The notes under the pieces: model-generated
What the model saw: the letters and a program-made list of their open reading frames with translations, nothing else
Databases searched by the model: none
What the model was told of the DNA's origin: nothing
Position numbers and translations under genes: made by a program
NCBI RefSeq assembly: GCF_006149005.1
Contig: NZ_VBSL01000008.1
Coordinates: 248,001 to 312,000, forward strand
Direction: 5' to 3'
Length of the DNA stretch: 64,000 bases
Source of the DNA: Larkinella sp. C7
Lineage (GTDB): Bacteria > Bacteroidota > Bacteroidia > Cytophagales > Spirosomataceae
Shown: one piece after another, positions 1 through 7,777 of the stretch
How positions within the stretch are numbered: the stretch's first letter is position 1
How the letters are laid out: the number at the start of each line of letters is the position of its first letter

Positions 1-177
1 TCCATAAGACACAAGAAAGAAAATGAAGTAAAAACCTTTTACATATTATTGTTTGTACAGTTAATTAAAATTAATAAACATTATACTCCCTTATCACGTC
101 AATCAACGCGAATAAATCGGAAACAGAAAAAGCTTGATTAGAAAGTGCCTAAAGCTGTACTTTGAAGAATAATTGTT
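1..177. other. AT-rich left edge without a gene
   Basis: No convincing reading frame on either strand. The stretch is AT-rich and lies just past the stop of the first gene, so it would hold that gene's 3' end and possibly a terminator, but I see no clear hairpin followed by a T-tract. Confidence 0.5.
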
Positions 178-1011
178 TTAACGACTTAACCGAGTGGATG
201 AACAATCATACTCGTAATCAATCACTGCTGTTCCTTCATCTGCATACCACCCAAATCCAACATCTTCACCGTGAACAATTTTTCTATATACGCGCCCATC
301 AGAATCGAATCGATATTGATAATTAGTTTCAAAGATAGCCTGTCCAATAAAGGAGTCTCCTCGTTCAATCGATTCTTTTTTAAGCAGATTACGACTTTCA
401 AAACCCCAAAAAGTGTAAATTGGAGACGGACCAGAACGGGTTAAATCATATTCGTATTTATAGACATACAACCCATCCAGGTATTTATACTCTTTTACCA
501 AATTACCATTCACTACCTGACCTACGAATTGAATCGAACCACTTAACATCTGTTCGGTCAAATATCCTTCCGTATCATATTTGACTTTTTGCTGATAAAA
601 TTTGGATTCAGCCAACCCTTGTGTGTTTAAGACTATACTATCAATGAATACATGCGTACCCAGTTGGCGGGAGTATGAAGTAGTCTGCTTAAGCACTAAT
701 CCCGGCGAATAATCATACTCGACGACCATAGAGTCCCCGGTTATCACCCGGTCTTTTTCCCGAATCAGTCGCCCCTGTGGATCATAATTGTAAAAACTTT
801 CTTTGTAGAAACTCACTTTTACGTTTTTGCCGCCTACGCTTATTGTTTCCTCATCGCGAATTGGTCGGGCATTCACAGAAGAAGACTTCAATACGGCCTT
901 CACAATCCGGCATAAGGGAACTGGAGCGGCTTCTTCTTTTTGCTGTCTGCAACAGAGAATTACCACCAATGAAACCAACAAAATCAGGTAGGGTGTAAAT
1001 AACCTTTTCAT
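178..1011 (-). CDS. hypothetical exported protein with YD-like segments
   Basis: 277 codons. Residues 5-19 form a strongly hydrophobic N-terminal segment followed by Cys20-Cys21. This resembles a lipoprotein signal, but the residue before Cys20 is Leu, so the lipobox is not canonical. The body is rich in Tyr/Asp motifs such as NYDPQGRLIREKD (about residues 75-88) and KYDTEGYLTEQ, reminiscent of YD/RHS-type surface beta structure, but it is too short to be an RHS protein. It stands alone, and its GC is clearly lower than that of most neighbours, as if acquired separately. I do not recognise the family. A cell-surface or periplasmic location is inferred from the signal only. Confidence 0.7.
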   Translation of the reverse strand: MKRLFTPYLILLVSLVVILCCRQQKEEAAPVPLCRIVKAVLKSSSVNARPIRDEETISVGGKNVKVSFYKESFYNYDPQGRLIREKDRVITGDSMVVEYDYSPGLVLKQTTSYSRQLGTHVFIDSIVLNTQGLAESKFYQQKVKYDTEGYLTEQMLSGSIQFVGQVVNGNLVKEYKYLDGLYVYKYEYDLTRSGPSPIYTFWGFESRNLLKKESIERGDSFIGQAIFETNYQYRFDSDGRVYRKIVHGEDVGFGWYADEGTAVIDYEYDCSSTRLSR

Positions 1012-1573
1012 TGTTTATCAATATTTACTACATCAGTTCAATAAAATCGTATTGCATACCAAGTAAAGCATTTCTTCATTCTTTTATCATGACCGATACT
1101 TTGATTTACTGAATTGGCTGAAATAGGTAAATGGTACTTTTCAAATGACTATTTCGGAAATGAATCACCTTCACAAATGCTTTAAAATGGAGGGACAAAC
1201 CTACTTTTTGTAAGACAACAACCAAATCTTTCTTTACATTTTTTGTACATGTTTACACTAATTACGCTCTGTAAATCAATTAGTTATTATTATGAAGAAT
1301 CGGTAACATGATTCTAAATCGCTAAAAATGAGGGGAGTAAATTTCAACTAAACTTATATTCAAAATTGGTCACACTAACCTTGTAAAGGTTATCCCGAAC
1401 AGACCATACAGCATGTTTTCACAATTACCTGACCAGTAACGAGTTTTGGCTGTTCCTGCCCTTTCTGTGGAGTTGCTTGGGTGATGGTGTAGCACTTTTA
1501 AAACTAGATTTTCACAACACAAAAAAACCGCCCGTCGAATGTCGACGGGCGGTGGTATACGGTTCTGAAAAGA
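1012..1573. other. 560-bp AT-rich intergenic stretch
   Basis: No supported gene. It must contain the promoter of the minus-strand gene ending at 178. On the right it contains the terminator of the lipocalin-like gene (1519-1553). I found no repeat element or RNA gene in the rest. Confidence 0.5.
1519..1553 (-). terminator. rho-independent terminator of the lipocalin-like gene
   Basis: A perfect 12-bp stem (1527-1538 with 1542-1553, ACCGCCCGTCGA and its complement) has a 3-nt loop. Read on the minus strand it is followed by a run of Ts (1519-1526). It starts 21 bp after the stop of the gene at 1574. Confidence 0.9.
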
Positions 1574-2128
1574 TTACGCCTTCTTAAATTCAATCGTCAT
1601 GGTGTAGGTGTCCACTTTTCCGTCGCCGTCCAGATCGTCTTTTTCCGTGATGCTCCACTTCATCGTGTTGCCCGACGTTTCCAGATCGTAAACCTGTGAG
1701 CCTTCTTTGTCGATAATCGTCAATTTGTTACCATTTACCGACCATTTGGAGTTGTCCTCAGCTGGATTGAAATCATCCAGATCATCCGATTTGCAATTGG
1801 GTGAGGGCGTACCGGAAATCGTACCATTGCTGTTAAACGTAATTTTGGTATCCGTCAAACACGCAACGGCTTCCTCTCCACCATATTCCTTAAAAAAAGC
1901 CAGCAAATCGGTAATTTTTTGGCCGGTACCAAAATCAAAACCCGGGTTCACTTTCATACCCGAAATTTTCCAGCTTCCGCTCACCGCCGATGGTTTCACA
2001 TCCGGTTCGCCATTGCCATCTTTATCTTTGCTACAGCTTGCAAACCAGAGCGGTAGGGCCAGCAACATGACCATGGTCCATCCATAACGAAAATTCACGC
2101 GGTTCAAAAGTACGGTTGTCTTTTTCAT
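1574..2128 (-). CDS. lipocalin-like lipoprotein
   Basis: 184 codons from the Met at 2128. A longer frame reaches 2173, but its extra 15 residues are Asn/Gln-rich and precede a normal signal peptide. The signal MKKTTVLL... ends in FASC, with lipidated Cys32 then SKDKDG, a usual Bacteroidota lipoprotein start. The mature part (SGSWKISGM, then KITFNSNGT, then KWSVNGNKLTI, then MTIEFKK) has the beta-strand rhythm of the small lipocalin-like domain proteins of this phylum. A DLDGDGKVDTYT stretch near the C-terminus resembles a Ca-binding or dockerin-like loop. Ligand and role are unknown. The gene is followed by a strong terminator and is probably monocistronic. Confidence 0.8.
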   Translation of the reverse strand: MKKTTVLLNRVNFRYGWTMVMLLALPLWFASCSKDKDGNGEPDVKPSAVSGSWKISGMKVNPGFDFGTGQKITDLLAFFKEYGGEEAVACLTDTKITFNSNGTISGTPSPNCKSDDLDDFNPAEDNSKWSVNGNKLTIIDKEGSQVYDLETSGNTMKWSITEKDDLDGDGKVDTYTMTIEFKKA

Positions 2129-2493
2129 TTGTTGTTTGATTTGATTGTTAGAAAAGTTTGATTTGTGATTCAAAAGTGGGCAAAATTGGTGCGGCCACCC
2201 AGTGCATTACGCCTGAATTGCCTATATTGAGGTTTAAACAGGTACTTCCGTTTGCTGAAGTGTGTTCACCGTTTTTTTCAGCTTTGCGGAGATTGTTTTT
2301 AAAGGTTGATACCCTTTCTGTGTCCGAATCTGGATCATAGGACTACCGCCTGTAAGGCAAAACAAATACCCCATCCATTAAAAATAATCTTCTGTGTAAC
2401 TCTGTCATTTAGGATGTTCCCAGTATTTAATTTTGAGGAACAAGTCATCATTCAAACCAGGAGCCGTCCGACGGTTACACCGAGATCAAGTCT
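2129..2493. other. divergent promoter region, no gene
   Basis: Lies between the divergent lipocalin-like and UPF0145 genes. Two short plus-strand frames here look non-coding. It holds a -7-like box for the rightward gene (listed separately); I see nothing else. Confidence 0.5.
2428..2435 (+). promoter_or_regulatory. Bacteroidota -7 box before the UPF0145 gene
   Basis: TAATTTTG matches the TAnnTTTG consensus exactly, 58 bp before the start codon. No clear TTTG lies at the standard 19-20 bp upstream, so this is a half-supported promoter. Confidence 0.4.
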
Positions 2494-2814
2494 ATGCTGA
2501 TAACAACTACTTCGAATATCGAAGGCAAACGGATCACAAAATACCTGGGCCTGGCCAACGGTGAAGCCATTATTGGCTCCAACCTGATTAAAGATTTCTT
2601 TGCGACCGTGCGCGACGTAGCGGGCGGACGTTCAGGCGCTTATGAACAGGCCCTGCGCGAAGCCAAAAGCATTGCCATGAAAGAAATGATCGAACAGGCC
2701 CAGCGGCTGGGTGCCAATGCCGTTATCGGCGTCGACCTGGATTATCAAACCATCGGAAACAACGGCGGCTTGCTCATGGTCAGTGCCAACGGCACGGCGG
2801 TGGTGATCGAGTAG
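2494..2814 (+). CDS. YbjQ/UPF0145 family protein
   Basis: 106 codons, the usual length for the family. It starts LITTTSNIEGKRI, followed by LANGEAIIGSNLIKDFF, then a helix AREAKSIAMKEM-like segment, then LGANAVIGVDLDYQTIG and MVSANGTAVVIE. These are the characteristic blocks of the YbjQ (former DUF74) fold, which forms pentameric rings in solved members. The biochemical role is unsettled; some members are labelled heavy-metal binding. It is a single gene ending 9 bp before the convergent porin stop. Confidence 0.9.
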   Translation: MLITTTSNIEGKRITKYLGLANGEAIIGSNLIKDFFATVRDVAGGRSGAYEQALREAKSIAMKEMIEQAQRLGANAVIGVDLDYQTIGNNGGLLMVSANGTAVVIE

Positions 2815-2823
2815 TCGGGCGAC

Positions 2824-3870
2824 CTAGCGTCTTCCCAGCGGGAATACATAGCCCAGCGAGAACGTTGCCACCTGCTGGCTGACGTATTCTACCGGTTGGG
2901 GATCGGCGTCGGTTCCGAGGCTATAATTGTACCGTCCTTCGATCAGCAACCGGCCCGGACCGGCCGGAATGGATACGCCCAGGCCACCGGTTACACCGTA
3001 TTCGAGCCGCGCATCGTCGCTGGTTAGCTTCTGTTTTTCGTCGGCCAGCGTCTCGCCATCCACGACAAACTTGTAGCGAGCATCCAGGCCGTAAGTCACA
3101 TACGGCCCCGCATTCACGAAAAACCGGGTTTTGCGCCCGAAGGAAAGTTTCAGCAGCAGCGGAACTTCAATGGCGTTGGCAGAAGCCTGAAGCGAGAATT
3201 TCTGGCCTTCCACTTCCCCGGCAAATTTCGCCGACCGGCGCGTATACAGGATCTCCGGTTGAATTGAGAAGACGTTGCCAATCCCATAATTGATGACCAG
3301 CCCACCCGTAAAACCTGGAGCGGTTTCGGAGGCCCCACCAACGCCGTCCAGATCACCGCCCGGCGCATATTCGTTCAACAGCGCATTGACGCCCCCCCGA
3401 ATACCGATCGACAAGCTCCGGCCCGAATACGCCGATTCGATTTTGACGCGGGCCGGTTTCTCCGGTTTGGCCACTTTCTCAGCCTTTGGCGCCTTTGCCG
3501 GTTTTTCGGCTTTCGCCTTTTTCGAACGTTTCGTCGCTTCTTTCGAAGCCATCTCGGGTTGCGGTTTGGTCTCCACAACGGTTTGCTGCGCCAGCATCGG
3601 TTCGGCTTCGGCCGTCGCCGTTGCGGATTCCACCGTCGTGGTCGTGGCTTTTGGAGCCGTTGCAACTGCCGGTTTCGGGGCCGGTTTCTTCGCTGCCGTG
3701 GCCGTGGTTTTCGGCTTAGCGGTGGTGGTTTTCTTTGGGGCCGCTGCCACCGGTTTCTTTTGTACGGCGGCAACCGGCTTGGCGGCCGTCGTCGGTTTGG
3801 GTTTGGGGGTCTGCGCTTCCGCCAGCAGGCCAACCGCCACCAGGCACATGGTGAATAGTGATGCTTTCAT
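2824..3870 (-). CDS. outer-membrane beta-barrel protein with Lys/Ala/Pro-rich linker
   Basis: 348 codons. Residues 1-19 are a signal peptide ending AEA before Gln20. Residues 21 to about 145 are low-complexity, dominated by Ala, Lys, Pro and Thr with repeated KPA/AKP motifs, like a histone-H1 tail. From about residue 150 (SIGIRGGVNALLNEY) to the end (FSLGYVFPLGRR) the sequence is a PorT/OmpA-type eight-strand barrel typed 'porin family protein' in Bacteroidota. The barrel should sit in the outer membrane with the basic linker in the periplasm, perhaps contacting peptidoglycan (inference). Barrels of this type normally follow the signal peptide directly, so the linker is the odd part. A good promoter match lies at 3913-3943. 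Confidence 0.85.
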   Translation of the reverse strand: MKASLFTMCLVAVGLLAEAQTPKPKPTTAAKPVAAVQKKPVAAAPKKTTTAKPKTTATAAKKPAPKPAVATAPKATTTTVESATATAEAEPMLAQQTVVETKPQPEMASKEATKRSKKAKAEKPAKAPKAEKVAKPEKPARVKIESAYSGRSLSIGIRGGVNALLNEYAPGGDLDGVGGASETAPGFTGGLVINYGIGNVFSIQPEILYTRRSAKFAGEVEGQKFSLQASANAIEVPLLLKLSFGRKTRFFVNAGPYVTYGLDARYKFVVDGETLADEKQKLTSDDARLEYGVTGGLGVSIPAGPGRLLIEGRYNYSLGTDADPQPVEYVSQQVATFSLGYVFPLGRR

Positions 3871-3912
3871 CGGGTGTTCAATCTTTATGTGTATCTGTTG
3901 TTACTGATGCTG

Positions 3913-3943
3913 CAAAATTAGATCCTTGAACAACGCCCCGAAA
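3913..3943 (-). promoter_or_regulatory. promoter of the porin gene
   Basis: On the minus strand TTTC (3943-3940), 19 bp, then TAATTTTG (3920-3913). This fits the Bacteroidota TTTG-N19/20-TAnnTTTG promoter with one mismatch in the -33 element. The -7 box ends 42 bp before the start codon. Confidence 0.55.
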
Positions 3944-3993
3944 GAGAAGAACTACGCGTTTTTCGAGCGTAGTTTCCCTGTAGCATTTCACGA

Positions 3994-4035
3994 CACAAAA
4001 AAAGGCAACCCGTTAGCCAGGTTGCCTTTTTTGTG
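3994..4035. terminator. bidirectional terminator downstream of the MoxR-like gene
   Basis: Stem CACAAAAAAAGGCAACC (3994-4010) pairs with GGTTGCCTTTTTTGTG (4020-4035) around a 9-nt loop, with A- and T-tracts on its two sides. On the minus strand it lies about 120 bp after the ATPase stop and before the porin promoter, so it separates the two transcripts. Confidence 0.85.
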
Positions 4036-4057
4036 ATGATGAGTTATAAATTTTGTG

Positions 4058-4159
4058 ATGATGAGTTATGAATGATGAACGATGAATGGGCTGACGCGCT
4101 AATATATATAATGCATCGGCTCATTCATCGTTCATCATTCATAACTCATCATTCTATTA
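4058..4159. repeat. heptad inverted repeat E1
   Basis: The left arm 4058-4089 is complementary to 4121-4152. Both arms are built of 7-bp units of pattern NNNATGA (ATGATGA, GTTATGA, ATGATGA, ACGATGA). The odd unit GTTATGA appears at the mirrored place in both arms. The right array runs into the stop codon of the ATPase gene (TAA at 4159-4157). The loop contains GGCTGACGC at 4089-4097 and an AT alternation. A direct copy of part of the left arm lies at 4033-4047. Confidence 0.85.
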
Positions 4160-5689
4160 AAACCGATCTTCGTCGTCATCATCATCGTCTTCGCCGAAGG
4201 CTGTGCCGGGGCTGAACATGCTGCCCAACAGGTCTTTGAACTGCTGACCGGTGTCCAGCGCCTTCTTGCCCACGAGTGAATATTCCGCCAGACCGTGCAG
4301 GGCGAACTCCATCATGAACAACTTCTCCTGTTTGCCCAAACGCGAATGCAACGAATCGACTACATCGTCCAGACCGTCGATGGCTTTCAGGCGGTTCTCG
4401 TAATCGCGGGTTGGCAGGTCGTTCAGGAAATCCATCACGTTACCGTCGCCAAACCAGTCGGTAATCTTTTTGTAAGGATTACCGCCCTTCTGTTTTTTGG
4501 CTTTTTCGGGATTCGGGAAATAATTCAGGAATTGCGTCCGAATGGCTTTCCCGATCAGGTTCTGGGCCACGATCACCGGGCCTTCCACTTCGCCTTCGTA
4601 CACCAGTTCCACCTTTCCGCAAATCGCCGGAATCACACCGTACAAATCCGTAATCCGGACGTAGGTTTCCTTCTCGCTATTCAACAACGCCCGGCGTTCG
4701 GCGGCCGACAGCAGGTTTTCGAAAGCCGCAATGGTCAACCGCGCCGAAACCCCACTTTTCGAGTCAACATACTCACTGTCACGCGCTTCCAGGGCAATTT
4801 GCTCAATCAGATCCGCCACCAGGTCATTGGTTTTCACCATGCCTTTCTGCTCGGTTTTGACAATGGCTTCCTGCTGCGTAATCTTCTTCCCGATCTCCAG
4901 CGACTTCGGATAGTGGGTCACAATCTGGCTGTCGATCCGGTCTTTCAGGGGCGTCACGATGCTGCCCCGGTTGGTATAATCTTCCGGATTGGCCGTAAAC
5001 ACAAACTGAATATCAAGCGGTAAGCGCAGTTTGAAACCGCGAATCTGAATATCACCTTCCTGCAAAATATTGAAGAGCGACACCTGAATCCGGGCCTGCA
5101 AATCCGGTAATTCGTTGATCACAAAAATACACCGGTGCGAGCGCGGAATCAGACCGAAGTGAATAGTCCGTTCGTCCGAATACGGTAACTTCAAGGTTGC
5201 TGCTTTGATCGGATCGACGTCGCCGATGAGGTCGGCTACGGAAACATCAGGCGTCGCCAGTTTTTCGGTATAGCGATCGTTCCGGTGCAACCAGCTAACC
5301 GGCGTCGCATCGCCCTTTTCCGCCACCAGATCGTGGGCAAAACGGGAAAGCGGCACCAGCGGATCATCGTTCAGTTCCGACCCTTCCACAACCGGGATGT
5401 ATTCGTCCAGCAGATTGACCATCAGCCGGGCAATCCGGGTTTTGGCCTGCCCGCGCAACCCCAGCAGATTGATGTGGTGCATCGACAGAATCGCCCGTTC
5501 GACATCCGGAATAACGGTATCTTCATAGCCCCAGATCCCCGGAAAAACGGTTTCTTTCGCCTTAATCTTCTCAATTAAGTTGTCACGAAGTTCTTGTTTG
5601 ATGGACTTGGATTGGTAACCGGCAGCTTTCAGTTCGCCGAGGGTTTTTATTTTTACTAACTCTTTACTCTTCAGGGATGAATAGCTCAT
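4157..5689 (-). CDS. MoxR/ChlI-like AAA+ ATPase (magnesium-chelatase-like subunit)
   Basis: 510 codons. The AAA+ core is visible: a P-loop-like GLRGQAKT at residues 77-84, a Walker-B-like IFVINELPD around 188-196, and sensor-1 FVFTANPEDYTNRG followed by TPLKDRI. Two signature positions differ from the textbook: Ala in place of the last P-loop Gly, and Asn-Glu in place of Asp-Glu in Walker B. As I recall, this whole Bacteroidota family shares these changes. The C-terminus is an acidic run (about 500-508). Such ATPases work with VWA proteins to remodel or insert cofactors into client proteins. The partner VWA gene lies upstream on the same strand, now separated by a toxin-antitoxin pair. The client is unknown. 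Confidence 0.85.
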   Translation of the reverse strand: MSYSSLKSKELVKIKTLGELKAAGYQSKSIKQELRDNLIEKIKAKETVFPGIWGYEDTVIPDVERAILSMHHINLLGLRGQAKTRIARLMVNLLDEYIPVVEGSELNDDPLVPLSRFAHDLVAEKGDATPVSWLHRNDRYTEKLATPDVSVADLIGDVDPIKAATLKLPYSDERTIHFGLIPRSHRCIFVINELPDLQARIQVSLFNILQEGDIQIRGFKLRLPLDIQFVFTANPEDYTNRGSIVTPLKDRIDSQIVTHYPKSLEIGKKITQQEAIVKTEQKGMVKTNDLVADLIEQIALEARDSEYVDSKSGVSARLTIAAFENLLSAAERRALLNSEKETYVRITDLYGVIPAICGKVELVYEGEVEGPVIVAQNLIGKAIRTQFLNYFPNPEKAKKQKGGNPYKKITDWFGDGNVMDFLNDLPTRDYENRLKAIDGLDDVVDSLHSRLGKQEKLFMMEFALHGLAEYSLVGKKALDTGQQFKDLLGSMFSPGTAFGEDDDDDDEDRF

Positions 5690-5759
5690 GAAATCGTTGT
5701 GAATATAAAAAAATGATTGTTGCCTTTACCGGAGTTCCCTTAAGTTTGAGTCCTTCGGA

Positions 5760-6132
5760 TCATCGAGACTCTGTATGGTTTTTAATCCAACTTAAAATGC
5801 CGTTATACTCCAGACTGCCCTCGGCTATTTGGAGTATAAATTATAACGCTCTGGCTGGCGTTAATAAACAAATTATTTATCCGGAGTATGATCTCCATGA
5901 GTACATAACCCGTACGTTTGTTCCCATCGATAAAGGGATGGTTTTTTACAATGCTTTCGATAATTGCTGCTGCTTTCTCCAGGGGCGTCTTGTAAAATTC
6001 AGTATCACCAAAACCCGAGTATGGCCTTGCAATAGCTGAAAGCATGATACCTTCGTCACGAACCCCGTCACTCCCTCCAAAATCCTCAATTAGTCGACGA
6101 TGAATCAGTAATACTTCATCTGTAGAAATCAT
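5760..6132 (-). pseudogene. doc: Doc/Fic-type toxin, frameshifted C-terminus
   Basis: The open frame runs 6132-5803 (109 residues) and carries the complete Fic/Doc active-site motif HPFIDGNKR at residues 65-73. Doc toxins transfer phosphate to elongation factor Tu. The frame goes wrong after NASQ/S (about residue 95). The minus strand then reads ERYN in a second frame and, from 5837 to a stop at 5760, ILQIAEGSLEYNGILSWIK in a third, which is the expected Doc C-terminal helix region. The simplest repair is two small deletions: one copy of a tandem AGCG near 5847, and one T in the run near 5840. The start overlaps the antitoxin stop by 4 nt (ATGA). The toxin is probably inactive or altered. Confidence 0.75.
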
Positions 6133-6359
6133 TGAGCTAATCGTTGAAGTAATTCCCGGTTTTCGTTAATAATATCTTCAAGCAACACTCTGCGTTCGGG
6201 TAATAGTGCCGTTTCTTTTTGAAAAGAATCATCAGAGTCAATCACCTGTTCAATGATCTGCTTAGCCAGTGCACTAGCCGAAGGCAGATTCATCGCCTGG
6301 GCCTTTTCCTGCAATTTGGTTAAACGGCTGTCATCCAGCGAAATATTAATCATCGTCAT
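6129..6359 (-). CDS. antitoxin, ribbon-helix-helix-like
   Basis: 76 codons; a second in-frame Met two codons later is an equally good start. The N-terminus MINISLDDSRLTKLQEKA, then a helix and NLPSASALAKQII, resembles a ribbon-helix-helix DNA-binding antitoxin; the C-terminal part (LLEDIINENRELLQRLAQ) would be the toxin-binding helix. It overlaps the doc start by 4 nt and starts 9 bp after the VWA stop, so it would be co-transcribed with that operon as well as any promoter of its own. The pair is more AT-rich than the flanking genes, pointing to insertion by transfer. Confidence 0.75.
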   Translation of the reverse strand: MTMINISLDDSRLTKLQEKAQAMNLPSASALAKQIIEQVIDSDDSFQKETALLPERRVLLEDIINENRELLQRLAQ

Positions 6360-6368
6360 ACGTTCCGG

Positions 6369-7472
6369 TTATTTCATGTTTTTCCGGCGGTTGCGCTGGA
6401 AGTCTTCAAACATCATGTTTCCCAATCCCTGTAAACCGCTGTAATAGGCGCGGCCGTTGTTCACTCTCGTAAATTCGTGAACAAACTGCTTCAGATAGGG
6501 ATCAGAGGCAATCATAAAGGTCGTAATCGGAATGTCGAGCCGTCGGCACTGGGCGGCCAGCGTCAGGGTTTTCGACACGATCTTGCGGTCCAGCCCGAAA
6601 CTGTTTTTGTAATATTTAATGCCTTCTTTCAAACAGGTCGGTTTGCCGTCGGTAATCATGAAAATCTGTTTGTTCTTGTTCTTGCGTCGGCGCAGCAGAT
6701 CCATCGCCAGTTCGAGCCCGGCCACGGTATTGGTGTGGTACGGCCCCACTTCCAGATACGGTAAATCCTTCACCTGAATCTGCCAGGCATCGTTGCCAAA
6801 TACGATGATGTCCAGCGTGTCTTTGGGGTATTTCTGCTTCACCAGCTCCACCAGCGCCATGCCGACCTTTTTGGCGGGCGTAATGCGGTCTTCGCCGTAA
6901 AGAATCATCGAGTGGCTCACGTCGATCATCAACACCGTCGAGGTCTGGGTTTTCTGCTCTTTCTGCACCACCTCCAGATCGCGCTCCATCAGCGTAAACT
7001 CATTGACGCCACTGTTGATCTGGGCGTTGCGGATGGATTCGGTCATGGAAATCTGTTCGAGCGAGTCGCCAAACTGAAAATCGCGCAGATCGCTGCTCAG
7101 TTCGTCGCCCACGCCGGTAAACGGGGTGTGGTGGTTGCCGCCGGATTTCGAGCGTTTCAGTTTTCCGAAAATTTCTTCCAGCGCCGACTTGCGGATGGAT
7201 TGTTCACTCTTGGCCGTCATCGCGAGCGTGCCTTCTTCGTTCTGCTCGGTCAGATACCCTTTTTCTTTCATCTCCTCGACAAAATTACCAATTCCGTATT
7301 TGTCGTCGGTCAAGTTATACCGCCGGTCGAGGTCGTTCAGATAGGCCAGCGCCTGCTCGACATTGCCCGACGTCATCAGCAACAATTGCTGGAAAATGTT
7401 GAGCAACTGGTCGAATTTACTGCCTTCTTTTTTTTCGGGCGGAATATAATTGGAGAATTGGAATCCTTTCAT
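6369..7472 (-). CDS. VWA-domain protein, partner of the MoxR-like ATPase
   Basis: 367 codons. The N-terminal half is helical and charged. The von Willebrand A domain begins about residue 178 with VLMIDVSHSM; the MIDAS metal-site residues are DxSxS at 184-188, a Thr in HTNT (247-249) and Asp275 in MITDGKP. No signal peptide is seen, so it is cytoplasmic. VWA-ATPase pairs act like magnesium chelatase D and I: the metal-dependent VWA binds the client and the ATPase drives it. It is the first gene of the minus-strand unit VWA - antitoxin - doc - ATPase. Confidence 0.85.
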   Translation of the reverse strand: MKGFQFSNYIPPEKKEGSKFDQLLNIFQQLLLMTSGNVEQALAYLNDLDRRYNLTDDKYGIGNFVEEMKEKGYLTEQNEEGTLAMTAKSEQSIRKSALEEIFGKLKRSKSGGNHHTPFTGVGDELSSDLRDFQFGDSLEQISMTESIRNAQINSGVNEFTLMERDLEVVQKEQKTQTSTVLMIDVSHSMILYGEDRITPAKKVGMALVELVKQKYPKDTLDIIVFGNDAWQIQVKDLPYLEVGPYHTNTVAGLELAMDLLRRRKNKNKQIFMITDGKPTCLKEGIKYYKNSFGLDRKIVSKTLTLAAQCRRLDIPITTFMIASDPYLKQFVHEFTRVNNGRAYYSGLQGLGNMMFEDFQRNRRKNMK

Positions 7473-7777
7473 GAAATACGGTCGTTAGGTCAGCAGTTGG
7501 CGTTGATGAAAGAACAGCGCGCCCGCCGGATTTGTTCGCTTCCTGAAAATACGAAATTTTCGGCAATTCCACCACGACAAACAACCGCCAGTGGCCTCTA
7601 TGCCCGGTTTTAGGGCCTTTACGACCGCAATCCTATGTTTTTCGTTTCGATTTCTTTGCTGTACACAACCTGCTTTTTCCCTATATTTGCGCTCCTTTTC
7701 CCTTCATCACCAATACAGCATCCGAATTGTTGATTCACTACGACCAACAATTCAATAATTCAATAATTTCCCACTGT
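7473..7777. other. divergent promoter region before thrA
   Basis: About 300 bp between the divergent VWA gene and thrA. It contains a -7 box for thrA (7682-7689) and a perfect small hairpin GAATTGTTG (7723-7731) with CAACAATTC (7745-7753) in the thrA leader. No leader peptide rich in Thr or Ile is visible. Confidence 0.5.
7682..7689 (+). promoter_or_regulatory. -7 box of thrA
   Basis: TATATTTG fits TAnnTTTG exactly. A TTTG lies at 7655-7658, giving a 23-bp spacer, longer than the usual 19-20. A transcript from here would have about an 80-nt leader with a 9-bp hairpin at 7723-7753. Confidence 0.45.

Noticed and set aside
7727-7777. Upstream 17-codon extension of thrA, or a threonine leader peptide
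   Set aside because: It contains no Thr or Leu runs and two of its parts form a hairpin; aspartokinases start just before KFGGTSV.
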